Shown here: positions 24,694 through 36,949 of the stretch, piece by piece | How positions within the stretch are numbered: position 1 is the first letter of the stretch | Layout of the letters: each line of letters opens with the position of its first letter | From: Cornus controversa | Lineage: Eukaryota; Streptophyta; Magnoliopsida; Cornales; Cornaceae | Length of the DNA: 64,000 nt | NCBI GenBank assembly: GCA_026545225.1 | Contig: CM048845.1 | Location: forward strand, 118,795,033-118,859,032 | Reading direction: 5' to 3' | Position numbers and translations under genes: made by a program | Notes under the pieces: generated by a model | The model's database searches: none | What the model was told of the DNA's origin: nothing | What the model saw: only the letters and a program-made list of their open reading frames with translations

Positions 24694-25351
24694 GAGCATC
24701 CACTATGGGATCTCCAAATTTGGTTCTCCAAATTTGAATTTTAGCTAGCCACCTCAACAATTTAGCCAGCCACATCATCATATCAGGATCTCTAAATTTT
24801 GACTCCACAACAGGTTCTCCAGATTTAAATTTTAGCCAACCACATCATAATTTCTAATTTTAACTCCACAACATGTTCTTCAAATTTTTATTACCCACAC
24901 AATTAAATAATCTTACACAATTAAATTAATCTTAAAATTTTATATATATACATATTTATATTAAATTTTTTTATACTTTTTTAACTTAAAAAATTCATAA
25001 TTTTTTCGTTTTAAGTCAAAAAATAGTTTAAGTGGTACTCAAATTAAAGCTCTCGAAATTATCTTTATAACAGAATTAGTTTCATCAAAAAATTTAATTT
25101 GTAGTGAAAGTTATTGACATTTAAGTAAATGATACATATATATATATATATATACATGGCACGGAGTTCGAGAAAAGCAAAGACAAAAAAAAAATTATAT
25201 ACAAAGTTTTGGTTAGCTAAGTGGATAGCCGGATCCGGCTATCCACTTAGCTAACCTCAAGTGGGACCCGTAAATTTAGCCATCACATTGTATTGTTACA
25301 GTATCAATTTGATCTCTAAATGTGCCTTTGGCTATCCCATTGGTGATGCTC
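24694..25351. mobile_element. non-autonomous TIR element with GAGCATCC/GAGCATCA ends
   Basis: The left end GAGCATCCACTATGGGAT and the right end (reverse-complemented) GAGCATCACCAATGGGAT form an inverted repeat. Both ends are flanked by TAA (24691-24693 and 25352-25354). The interior repeats the phrase TCTCCAAATTT and has no coding potential. A 46-bp perfect palindrome lies near the right end. Confidence 0.65.
25211..25256. repeat. perfect 46-bp palindrome
   Basis: The 23 bases from 25211 (GGTTAGCTAAGTGG...) are followed, with no spacer, by their exact reverse complement. The centre is GCCGGATCCGGC. It could extrude as a cruciform. Confidence 0.95.
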
Positions 25352-25354
25352 TAA

Positions 25355-26010
25355 TGATGACCTTTCTCTCTCTTTTAAACCCTAATTTATTCAGATTATA
25401 TATATATACTCTGCATCTCTCTCTCTTTCTCTATAAACACACACACACGCACATATATATATGCATGTTTTTGTTCAACACTTTCTTGTTTGCAGCTCTA
25501 TTTTTTTCTTCCATTATCTCCCTAAGCGATGCCTTTGTCTTCTTTCATCTCTGTTTTGGATTAATATCCTCGAATTCAGGAGGAAATAATAAGGGTATAA
25601 TTGTCATAAAAAGGACAAAATTATATCACATGCCATGCATGTGACTGTTAATTTTTCAACGGCAAATAAACCATCAGGGGTCTGATTGAAGTTATTTGTA
25701 ATTTCTTTTATAGTTCTAGAGATTGTTTTTTCAGTTTACCTTTTTTTATTCACTCCTATATTATTACATACTTTTCACCTTCAAGCCTTCTGCGATTGAG
25801 TGTTACTACAAACATGCTCTCCTATATCCCTTGTTTTTTCCTTTTGTCTGTGCCAATCACATAAAGAAATTCAGATTCTGATTTCCAAAATTAGGGTTTT
25901 TATTTTTTTCAGATCGATCCATCGCTCAATCTCATTTTCCTTTTCTTTCATTTTTTTTTTCCAATTTAGAGGAGTTAATAAACCTCCAAAGTTTTGGGAG
26001 GACGACGAGT
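25355..26010 (+). promoter_or_regulatory. probable promoter and 5' leader of the DSK2 gene
   Basis: This plus-strand upstream region contains a TATATATATA run near 25399-25408, followed by CT-rich and CA-rich leader-like sequence. A second possible start region lies nearer the gene, in the T-rich stretch 25890-25960. No single core promoter can be chosen, and no other gene is visible. Confidence 0.35.
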
Positions 26011-29000
26011 ATGGGCGGTGATGGTGATGCGATCGACGCGAACGAATCGAATGGCGGCGATGGAGTCAATGTCCACATCCGATGCGCCAACAATTCCAAG
26101 TTCTCGGTGCAAGTCAGACTCAACTCCACCGTTGGATTGTTTAAGTCCGTCATTGCCCAGAACTGCGATATCCCCGCTGAACAGCAGCGTTTGATTTACA
26201 AAGGCCGGATCTTGAAGGACGACCAAACCCTAGAAAGCTATGGTATTTTTATCAAATCTCACTACATGTGTGTGTATTTGGGTTTTAGCATTTGGTTGGA
26301 GTTGGTTTTTTGTTAAATCAATTGAATATCTATGTTTGGGGATCCATTACGGTTTTGTAATATACAAGTACAATTTTCATTGATTTAATCAGTTTTTCCT
26401 TAGGACAATAGTGATTGGTATTTTGTAGTTTGCTAAGGAAAGAATATAATATAATTGCTTATAGAAACCTGGCTAATCCTATTTTGTTCTTTTATAGATT
26501 AAGGATGCCATAGGAAAGCTTGAATTTTGATTGAGGGATTGTAATGTAACGGTTTCAATATATATTTACACACAAAATGTTTTAACAGTCAAAAGTGTTG
26601 GACCGTTATATTCCTGATGGCGGTTCCTATTTTGTTAGAAAGTCACGAGGAGAGCTAAATTGTTCCGTCCCTGGGGAGATCAAATTTTTTAACAGTCAAA
26701 AGTGTTGGAGCATTATATTCCTGATGGTGGTTCCTATTTTGTTAGAAATTCATCAGAAGAGCTAACTTGTTTGTTCCATGAGTAATGTACATGTTATTTT
26801 TAAGAAAAAAAGATGAATAAATAATTGATTGTTTATTTAGAAGACAGAGATCTCAAGCAATAACCAAACTACGTGCATGGTATGCAATACAACAAAGCAT
26901 ATATGCATATTAAAAACTAGGAGACAGAAGAGCTACTACCGTTGATTCTTTCATAGGATCCACAATGTAGACGATTGAAGAGAGTGAAAGTTATGCCTGA
27001 AGGGTCCACAAAAGTGCGACTACTCCTTTTGAGCTTACAAATCCTATCATATTTGGAATCAGGGCTTATTCCAAATATTTTTCTTGTACTTCTACCCTTC
27101 TCTGACGTCCACCCACAGAGCAATTTGATAGCAAATTTTGTCAGCACCGATCTACTCTGGACTGAGGATTTATTAAAACGCCCATAGTTCCTCTGCTACA
27201 ATGAAATACAAAAACAACTGATTCACTGACTTTGCCAGATCCTTACACAATATAGGTCTATTTGGAATAAATCAATTTATTCTTATCCACTTATCTGTTA
27301 AGCCAACATCCATCACCACTACGTAAGTGTAAACAGTTCCTTTTCTTTTTCCTTCCATTTGGAGCAAATAAAATAAAATAAAATAAAGAATCACTCTCTT
27401 TGCAAGGAAGATTGATATCCAAAATTGGCTAACTAGCTAACCTCTAATGGTAAGAATTAAATGGGAATATGTTATATACAACCTCTGTTTCTTTGATAAC
27501 CACAGTGTCTACTACATATCTATTGATCTTTATCAAGTTTGAAATAAAGATAAGGTGGTGGTTTGAATATTGGTTATCATCAACTTTGTGTCATGAGAAA
27601 GAATGACAAAACTTGACTGTGGTTAGCGAGGCATCATAAATTGAGACCTCAAGCTACATTGAGGCACCTTTCTTGTTCTATATGCATGTACAGATATCAT
27701 TGTTTCTGCCTGGTCAGATAAAGGATAGGTCTTGGAAGGCATTATAAACTTGGGGCAAGTAAATAGCATCATTATGAACTGTCAAAATGTACCACACTTG
27801 AAAGAAAGATTTTCATTTCTTTTCTGTTTATGGTGGACAGGTTTAGAGGCAGAGCACACCGTCCACTTGGTTCGTGGTTTTGCTCCAGCTGCATCAGCCA
27901 ACACTACCGGTGTAAGTGTAACCAATACTGGAGGTTCAGACACTACTCCAGATGTTGCAAGGAGTGTCAGTTCCGATGAAGGTGGTGCACTCGGAGGATC
28001 TGGTTTTGGAGCTTCACTATTTCCTGGACTTGGTTTGAATGGACTAGGCAGGAGTGGGGGTCTGTTTGGAGCTGGACTTCCAGAATTTGAACAATTGCAG
28101 CAAGAGTTGACTCAGAACCCTGACATGATGAGAGATATCATGAACATGCCCCTTGTTCAGAACCTAATGAATAATCCGGATATCATGCGTAACTTGATTT
28201 CGAACAATCCTCAGATGCGTGAAATTATTGATCGAAATCCGGAGCTAGCCCACATACTCAATGACCCTAGCACTCTCCGACAAACAATGGAGGCTGCAAG
28301 AAACCCTGAACTTATGCGTGAGATGATGCGCAATACTGATAGAGCGATGAGCAATATTGAATCTACTCCTGAGGGATTCAACATGCTCAGGCGCATGTAT
28401 GAAAATGTTCAAGAGCCATTTCTGAATGCAACATCGGCAGTTGGGGATACTACAAATGAGTTAGGCTCAAACCCATTTGCAGCTCTTTTGGGGACCCAAG
28501 GTGGGGGCCAGGGTGGAGGTCAGTCGACTAACCCTACAATCGCTGGTTCTGAAACAAATAATAATTCTCCTGCTCCAAATACTAATCCACTTCCCAACCC
28601 TTGGGCCTCTGCTGGTGGTATGCTTTCATGCTCTCTTTTACATGTTTTCTTTTAGGATGTTTTGGTTTTGAAGCAGCTCATTCTGAACCTTGTTATCCTT
28701 CTCCTTCTCCTTTGTTCTCTATCTTTTTCCCTTTTCTTTGTTCATGTGATTGGTTATTTCATTATCTGATGCAATCTAGAAAGCTTTTTTGCCCTTTTGT
28801 ACGTAACCTAGAAGTTAAACACTGCTAATATAGGAGTTCAAAATCAGGAATTATTGGGTAATTTATTTTGAAACTTGTGGTGCCTTGCTACTAAAGTCGA
28901 TAGTGAATCTCCATTTTCCTTTTTGAGTAATTGAATCTTGCAATTGTTGGTTAAATTTGTCTTTTCTAAGAGATAGGCATATTTATGTACCGAAGTATCA

Positions 29001-30627
29001 GAACTGAATCTGTTCAGGCAGTCTTGAGTGCCCACACTATCACAAGGAATTCTTATTGTCTAGTGAGCCCTAAAACTGTTCCAGGTCAAACCATTTACTT
29101 TTAGGCTGGTGCATTCGGATCAGGTGGATGGATTTTAGGACTATGTTGATCACTGGACCATGAAACTATATTTTTTTTTAACTAAAAGGCACAAGGGCTT
29201 CCTTTCCTCTCACCTCACTCAAATCTCCCTTATGGATTTTAGGACTATGTTGATCACTGGACCATGAAACTATTTTTTTTTTAACTAAAAGGCACAAGGG
29301 CTTCCTTTCCTCTCACCTCACTCAAATCTCCCTATCACTCTCCCTCATATAACTTCGAGCATAGAAATCCATTTGATAGATTTGCAGTGCTCTCCCTGAT
29401 TTCCATGACTCTATCAAGTCCTCATTTATCCTGGTGATTTTTGTCTCTCAAGATCTTATTCTCCATCCATTGGTTGGAGGTTGTTTGACCCCTAATCATT
29501 TGAATTTCTGTCTCTTTTGCCTCGTATTTTTCTTTTCTGTGTATTTTACTTTGTTAGATTTATTTGCTTTATCATCTCATTTGGGTTGCTTTAGTGAAAT
29601 AGAAAATATAGTCAGACCTAACAAAGTGATCTCATTGCATTTTTATCTGTTAACTGCTTTATTTGAAACCAACATTAATTAGGAATTTCATTAAAAAAGC
29701 TAGCAAATGGGAACTTGGCTGGTTCTTTTGCATGACACACCCCTTGTAGATTATATTTTATATGGTTTCATTGAAGATGCCACATTTCAACAGGGTTTGC
29801 TCAGCTGTTGAACCATTAACCCCATGAACCATTCTATTTTTTGGGGCATTTCAAACGTGGTGGGTTTAAAAACTTTGATATATACAGTAGTGCTGGGTTT
29901 GAAATATTAAGTTATTTCTGATAGACTTTTTTTTTCATTTCCCCCTTCAACCTAATTGAATAATTTTAGAAAATGGTGCACAATTTTATATTATGCCTAC
30001 TTTATACTTTTGATCAATTACTGCTGCATATGGGTAAGAACTAACTTAAGTTTTTTTTAGTTCCTTTGAAGTTAATTCTTACCAGTCAAAGATTAATTGA
30101 CGCCCAAATTTGTTGTCACTATTTGTTGTTAAAGGGTTCCTTTTGAAAAACAATTACTAATCAATTGTTACCATTAAATTGTTAACTTAATGTGAATTTG
30201 GCAGCTGGAGGTGCCCAAGCGAACAATACTACTAGATCGAATCCTACTGGGGATGCTACGTCACCAGCATTAGGTGGCTTAGGTGGACTTGGTCTCCCAA
30301 ACATGTTAGGTACCATGCAGGATACCTCTTCACTGAATCAGTTCATGCAAAACCCAGCTATATCACAGATGATGCAGAGTCTCCTCTCCAACCCTCAGCA
30401 CATGAACCAGGTATTACTTTACTCTTTTATACAACAAGATTCATGATTGATTGTGAAGTTCCGTATTCTCTAATATATCCCGGTTGTTAGATTGTTGGTT
30501 TCAATCCCCAGCTGCGCAGCATGCTTGATACCAATCCCCAACTTAGAGAGATGATGCAAAACCCAGAATTTTTTCGCCAGTTAACTAACCCTGAGACAAT
30601 GCAGGTAATTGCTTAAGATGTCTGCTG

Positions 30628-30671
<44 letters not shown>

Positions 30672-33600
30672 TGTAAATGCTCACATTACGTATATTGATT
30701 TTAGTTAGGGGAATGAAGGGCTCACTTAAAACATCTCCATTTCAAATTTTATTTAGGTAGTAGTGCCATTTTAATACTTGCATTGTGGTTTGTAAGTTTA
30801 TTTCTGAATTTCGATATAGAGCCTCACACCAGTAATAAAATCGTGCCCTTGTTAAGTTATTATTTAATTGAAAGGGTTAGGTTCTTTGCTCTAGGTGTTG
30901 GAGATGTGTAATGGAAGGTCTGGTAGAGTGAGAGTGGTTTAACCTGAACGGAGCTGGAGCAAGAGAGAAGTATTGACTTGGATATAAAGTACAGGACTTC
31001 TAATTCAAGGGTGGTTCTTGGTTTTGGAGCACTCAATCTCATTATATTAGCCCATTAGTTTGTGTTTTAATTATAGGGGGTTTAAGGCTTTGGGGGATGT
31101 GAGTTACATGTTCCAAGCCTGAGTACAATGCTAAATGTCATACCCATAATGCCTGTTTGGATAGCTGTCAAGCCCAGAGCTCATGTGCATGCAGCACCAC
31201 TTTTTCCTAAGGAGAATGTGTGAAGCATGCTCTCACCATTTTGGGTTAGCCCAGATTGAGGGACCACCTAAGCTTGCGCCCACTCTAAGTGCCCACGGAA
31301 CAAGAACCTCTGGACATCCCAAGCCAATGGCGTTACTCAGAAATGCGAAACACTAGACCAATCCCTGAAGGATCACCTAAAGCTTTCGGATGCCTTTTTC
31401 TGTACTTTTCCTTAGTCCAGAGAGAGATGAATTTTGGGAAGACATCCAGATATATTGTGCCTAAAGTCTTGACTTAGGAGAGAACAAACTGCTATGTGGC
31501 CTTCCATTGGCATACGTGTCTTCCGAGAATGGTTCTCGCCTCAGCTGACGTTGAAATGACATATTAATACAGTTCAACTCAACTAAGCCTTTATTCCAAC
31601 TAGTTGGGGTTGGCTACTTGTAACCTATTCCACTGAATATACGCAGATCATAGTTTTTGCTAAATGATTTGCCAAATTTCATGTTCTTACTATCTGAGTT
31701 TTAACCCGCACTCTTTTTTGTATTTTTCTTGTTCTTGGGAGCCATCAACTTCAGTCTAGCCACTTCGCACTGGTGCATGGGTTTGTTACAAGGAATTTAT
31801 TTATTTATCTTAAATTGATGTAAGCTATTTAACCAGTGGTATTTCCTCACCTTCCAAAGTAGAAGTGAGCGTGTGAGTTTCAAATAGGAATATATATATC
31901 TTACCTGGATTGTGAAAATGAAATATTAAGTGTTTGTTCTCTGTATAAAACCAAGTAATTGGGAGTCCGATGCATGGACTTCAAATTGACAAAAAGAAAA
32001 AGTAAGATGATAAACAAATGTGGAGTTTTGTCAGGGGAGAACACTTAATTTGGAAAAAAGGAGCATAAATTTTGCATTAATATTAGATTACTTTAAGAAT
32101 TGATATAGTGCGAAAAGGGGATTTCTTGCACTGCAGCCTTCCATTGATAAGTTCTGTTTCTTTTTTTCTTTTTAATATGTTACCTTTAATATTGTGATGT
32201 AAGCCGTCAATTGCGTTTATTTAATGTGATACATATTAAGAGTCTTAACCATTTTGCATACATACACCACAGGGAATGGGTTAACTACATTGCATCTTTG
32301 TGTAGTATAATTTATTATGTCATATTATTTTATGGTTCTTTTGGTCCATTGGTGAGTCTTCCCGCCGTTTGGCAGTGTAAGAAAAATTCTGATAGGTGAA
32401 CATAATAGAAAGAGACTATGGGAAATAGCTGGATACGTAGAAGACAAAGTGTAATAAATTAATCCCCTATAAGCTATATAACACCATGGTCTTCCTTGAA
32501 CTGATGAGAATTTTACTTTTAAAATACCCTAGGACAAAGAGGTAGAAAGTATAATTAATATTGAGATATCATTGAAGCCAAATATGAAATGGATATGGTA
32601 AATCTAATCAGCGCCTATAATTTAGTTGGGAAAGGCCTTAATGGGTTTATATTGGTTATTCGGTTAATGAAGCAAATCAACTCTACCAAATGGGTTGGTG
32701 ATGCTACGTTCTTGAACATGGAAAATGTCCAAGTGCTAAGGGTCAGTTTGGTTAGTTGGAAATTAATGGTGGAAAGTGAAAGTGAAAGAAAGTGAAGTGA
32801 TGAAAAGGAAAATCAATTTTCTAGCATGCATTTGGTTAGCATGAAAATTATTTAGGAAATTTGTGAGAAAGTATAATTTTATGGTTTGGATAGCATGAAA
32901 GTTACAAGAAAATGTAATGGTTCACCTAAATTGTCCTAATTTTTATTAAACAGGATAAAAAGTCTAAATAACTTTGTATTGAATAACTATTGTCTTTTTA
33001 AAAAAATAAGAGCAATATAAAATATAAATAGATAATTTTGTAGGTCATTTAGAGAGAGGATATAAACTATTATACTATTATTATAAAAAGTTATGCATAA
33101 ATATAGTTTATTTAAGAGAGAAAAAAAGAGGGCATAATTGTTAGTTCACATAACTTTCTCAAGAAAGCAAAATTTTCCTGTGTTTTTTGTAAGAAAATTT
33201 ATGGAAAAATTACGTGGTTATGGAAAGATGCTTTGCCACAAAATTTTCCTTGTCCAGCTAACCAAACTCTTAAAATGTTCAAATATATTCTATTTGTTTT
33301 CGTTTCCTGCAATTTCCATCTAACCAAATGAAGCCTAAGAATCAGAATATTCTTCCCAACGTGGGTAACTGTATGCATCATGCATTTCTTTTCCCCTAAA
33401 TATATGCGTCATGCTTTGCCTCGTATAATTTGTTCCCCTCCTCTTGGGACTGTGATAATAGATCTCCTAAACAGTGAGAAAAAAAAAATGAAAAACCAAT
33501 GAAAGAAGTGGGAAAAAGGTAGAACCCAAAGCAGACATTACGTGTGCTCGTGCCTGCACACACAGACACGCACAGGGTTTTGTTTGTGTTTTTTTGGGAG

Positions 33601-35417
33601 GTGGAGGAGGTGATCTTTTGTAGTGTTTTTGAACGACATAACAGCAGATGATCTACAATAGTATGCAGTGCATATTTATGCCTTTTTTTGTTGCTAATTA
33701 TTGGTCAATTACAGACTTCGGCTGATTTTTTCTTTTTCTTTCTTTCATTTTGTTCATTTCTCTATTGCAGCAACTTTTGACTTTACAGCAAGCTATGTTT
33801 TCTCAGCCTGGTCGGCAGCAGTCAACCCAGTAAGTTGTGACATTCTTTGCTTTTGGTGTTCCAGTTAAAAGCTGCTTCAAGCCTGATGTTTTAATCTAAC
33901 ACTTCCTTTATCAACACCACCTCAAATATTCTGCAACAGTTGTAGAACTTTTGATGATGACTTGTGTGTCCAATTTATTGGCCAGATTATTTGGGTATCT
34001 GGTTGTCTTGCTGACCTTAATTCCTTTGTAATACTCACATGTAGTATGTTCATTAGTTATTATTTCCAGTTCCTGATCTCAGTTCTGTAAAAAATTGGTG
34101 TACTCATGCAGGGAACCAGGCCAAACTGGTGGGGCAACAGGTATTTATTTTGTCTCTGGGACCGCAATTTCTGTTTACAGGATTTTATGTTTTAGCATAA
34201 TGATTAGTAGTTTTAATTTATTCTTTAGCTTCCTAGTGATGCCCTCATGGACTGGTTTAATGCAGTTGTTTCTTGTATAAATTAAATTTTATTGTGTAAG
34301 ATGGGCTCATTTCTCATCTTGTGCACCCATCTCCAAGTTTTAAATCATCTGAATTGTTTCATTACCATGAGAGGAACTTGTTAACAGTGATTCTATATAG
34401 GGATGTCCTAAGATGCTTGATCTTTTTGTGTGGCTAAATTCAACTTTCATTCACCTAAAAGGCAGTTTGCACAAATGATAAGAAAACCTGGATGAATCCC
34501 GTGAAGGCACCCCTCATTACTTTACAAAACAACTTTTATCAATCGTTAAAGACTAAAAGGCCTGATTTGATAACACTTGGTATGATAAGTCTTCAATAAA
34601 TGGGAATGGATATTGTTCTGGAGAAATTATACAATACCACAAAGGTACTAATGACGTGACATTCCTGACAAGTGTAAACCCTCCATTTCTTTTGAAAACT
34701 GCTAATTTCTTTACAATCAAAGAGAAATGGAGGGCTTACATTTGCCGGGAATACCACGTCATCATTATCCGTGGGGTATTGTATACTTTCTCGTTGTTTT
34801 GGTGTTTTCACATCAATGATGCATTAGATAGAGTCTGTCATCATAAATCACCTCCATCCATCCTCTTTCATATCATGTTCATATTGGTCATGACAAAAGT
34901 TTTACACCGGCTGTCAAGCTACCTAACACATCCCTCCTCCTTCATCGGGTTTGGGACCGGCAGTGTAAAGATGACACAGGCGGAGTTGAGGAGCACTTGA
35001 ACACTTTTCTTTGTCTGTTTCTCTATCTGCAATCCCATCTCACATTTGGTTTGTGATTTTCTTGAAATAGCAGGAACTCTTGATAGTATGGGGTTGGAGA
35101 TGTTGATGAACATGTTTGGTGGACTTGGGACCGGGAGCCTTACTGTTCCGAACAGATCTGATGGTTACTATTCTCATCTTTCTTTCTTTATTTTTTGGCT
35201 TTCCCCCCCATACCATACCTATCTATGCTTTCTTTAGCAACTCATTTTTTTTGTCTTTGTTTCTTTAGTACCACCAGAGGAATTGTATGCCACTCAGCTT
35301 TTGCAGCTACAAGAAATGGGTTTCTTTGACACTCAAGAGAATATACGTGCACTGACTGTTACTGCAGGGAATGTTCATGCTGCCGTAGAGCGGCTTTTGG
35401 GGAACCAGGGACAGTAA
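26011..35417 (+). CDS. DSK2: ubiquitin receptor DSK2 (plant ubiquilin), 8 exons
   Basis: This shuttle protein carries polyubiquitinated cargo to the proteasome and, in plants, to autophagy. Exons: 26011-26242, 27841-28617, 30205-30410, 30491-30604, 33771-33829, 34112-34140, 35074-35163 and 35269-35417. All junctions keep phase and give 551 residues, a typical plant DSK2 length. The N-terminal ubiquitin-like domain runs from [11 protein letters not shown] (about residue 19) to HTVHLVRG (about 90). Two STI1-type Met/Asn/Pro-rich regions follow: [19 protein letters not shown] in exon 2, and [18 protein letters not shown] in exon 4. The C-terminal UBA domain (about 507-548) starts [10 protein letters not shown] and includes [16 protein letters not shown]. 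The 3' end of exon 2 could lie 3 bp earlier, and exon 7 has a TAGCAG tandem acceptor, each shifting one codon. A polyadenylation-like AATAAA lies at 35863. Large introns 1, 2, 4 and 6 carry repeats described separately. Confidence 0.95.
26581..26790. repeat. imperfect tandem duplication, 107-bp unit, DSK2 intron 1
   Basis: The phrases TTTAACAGTCAAAAGTGTTG and TATATTCCTGATGG recur 107 bp apart, first at 26581 and again at 26688. Several substitutions are visible. Confidence 0.8.
29128..29333. repeat. tandem duplication of a 104-bp unit, DSK2 intron 2
   Basis: The unit beginning ATGGATTTTAGGACTATG at 29128 recurs at 29232. It is nearly identical throughout apart from the length of a T run. Confidence 0.9.
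30631..30671. repeat. compound CT/CA microsatellite, DSK2 intron 4
   Basis: A run of about ten CT units is followed directly by about ten CA units. Confidence 0.9.
31140..31560. other. GC-richer block inside DSK2 intron 4
   Basis: About 420 bp have a visibly higher GC content than the surrounding intron and include phrases such as CACTCTAAGTGCCCACGG. It lies just before a LINE tail fragment. It is probably an inserted repeat of unknown family; I see no domain in any frame. Confidence 0.4.
31570..31625 (-). mobile_element. RTE LINE 3'-tail fragment, reverse orientation
   Basis: CAACTCAACTAAGCCTTTAT followed by CTAGTTGGGGTTGGCTAC is the reverse complement of the 3' end seen in the LINE at 21301-21350 (GACCCCAAG...AAAAGGCTTAGTT). 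It is a short solo fragment. Confidence 0.6.
32740..33335. mobile_element. Tourist-like MITE, 596 bp, in DSK2 intron 4
   Basis: Inverted ends GGGTCAGTTTGGTTAGTTGG (left) and GGCTTCATTTGGTTAGATGG (right, reverse-complemented) continue into GAAATT. TAA flanks both sides (32737-32739 and 33336-33338), as for PIF/Harbinger elements. No transposase ORF. Confidence 0.8.
34621..34792. mobile_element. fold-back (hairpin) MITE, about 172 bp, in DSK2 intron 6
   Basis: Two arms of about 73 bp (34621-34693 and 34720-34792) are imperfect reverse complements with a loop of about 26 bases. Both share TACAATACC, GACGTG, AATGGAGGG/CCCTCCATT and GAGAAA at matching positions. It would be transcribed as part of the DSK2 pre-mRNA and fold into a long hairpin. 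Confidence 0.75.
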
Positions 35418-35862
35418 ATTGTGATTAGTGCTAGCATTCTGTTCGATACAACCATATTGTCAGTTCGGGACAGATAAAAATTTTCAGTTTGGACCTGAGG
35501 CATATTCAAATCTCAATTTTGGATATGAACAAGTTCAAATTGTTATAGAGCTGTGAACTCAGATATAGGATACTGTTAGAGATCTCTCTCTCTCTCTCTA
35601 TATATCTATCCATCTACTTCTGTCAAACAAGAAGGGGAGGTCAAAAGATTTGAGTGCCTTTGTACAGGGAGGGATTACAAGATTTGAGTGCCTTGTACAT
35701 ACGCAATTAAAATATTTTCCATAAATTGTCCTCATAATACATTTTATCCTATTTTTTTTGGTGATTGTAGTGGATGGCTTGATGCCATGTTTTCTGCTAC
35801 TTAGTTTCCTTTTAATTTTTAGTTGCTTAAGGTACGGAATGAGGTACATTTTTATTTTGATG

Positions 35863-35868
35863 AATAAA
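35863..35868 (+). terminator. candidate polyadenylation signal for DSK2
   Basis: AATAAA in the context GATGAATAAAAGGC, about 446 bp after the DSK2 stop codon and within T-rich sequence. A plausible but not unique signal. Confidence 0.4.
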
Positions 35869-36455
35869 AGGCAAAGTGAGACCTAATTCTGTATTCTCAC
35901 AGAATGATGACAACTTTTACTTGGATTCGTTTTTTTTCTCCCTGAATAGTGCTAACATGAGCAGTGACTTGTTTTTGGTTTGATGTGCAGTAATTGCAAA
36001 TCATGTTTCTGAGAATACTGATCTTGTATGGTGCCTAGACTCGGACGTGGTGTTACAGAACTACAGGTTCTCAAACTAAAATTGTATGTCAGTACGGAAC
36101 AATTGGTTGGAAACCACCAAGGATTGAATTTTATTTTGGCCATGAAGCCTACTAGATTATATATATATGGTCTATTTTAATCACTGTCCTTTACTCTTGT
36201 TCTTGAGAAAATTTGGATGAAAACATATAGCATATAATCTTTTTTGGGCAAGTAAATCCTTGCTCTCAGGCAACAAATGGTGTTTCAAACAAACTTTAAT
36301 TATTTTTTGGTGTGACAGTTAAAGTTTTGAATGTCAAAATGGTATTCATCAGACTAGTCTCTGTGTAAATAAATCATAAGTTTATGCTGGCCTGCGGAGT
36401 CTAGTTCTGTGAAATTCTCTATCCTCAAATTGCAAGCAAAGTCTTCCTTCGCTAA

Positions 36456-36501
36456 GCGCATATATATATATATATATGTGTGCGCGCGCGTGCGCGCGCG
36501 C
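36456..36501. repeat. 46-bp alternating purine-pyrimidine tract
   Basis: GCGC, an AT run, GTGT and then CG-rich alternation form an unbroken purine-pyrimidine alternation of 46 bases. Such tracts, especially the GC half, favour Z-DNA. Confidence 0.9.
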
Positions 36502-36640
36502 CCATGCATGTGTATGAAAAAGAAGATAAACCAGTACATTCCATTAACAATCCTATGTCTACGACACTATTATCATGCACTTGCAACTGTGAATAATTTT
36601 AGACCGTAAATAATAGAGTAATTTTAGATGATAGATAGCA

Positions 36641-36780
36641 AAGATATTTTAGACCACAAGATTGGTTTTTTAACCACTTTTGACCAGTAGAGTGGACAAT
36701 GTGAGATACACGTTTATAGCAAAAGGCATTTTGAACCACAAGATTGATTTTTTAACCACTTTTGACCATTAGTATAATCT
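36641..36780. repeat. tandem duplication with ~81-bp period
   Basis: The phrase GACCACAAGATTGGTTTTTT...ACCACTTTTGACCA near 36652 recurs near 36733 with few changes. The second copy is incomplete. Confidence 0.75.
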
Positions 36781-36949
36781 TAGTCTAATGGTTTGAGATT
36801 GACACGAAACATAACTCCCACTATGTTTCTTTATTTTAATTCCTAAAATAGTATCAACTTCATTTAAATTGTGTAGTTTCAAATATTCCTTTCATATGAA
36901 TTCCCAATATAAACATGTCATACAAACAATCACATTCTGAATTTATAAT

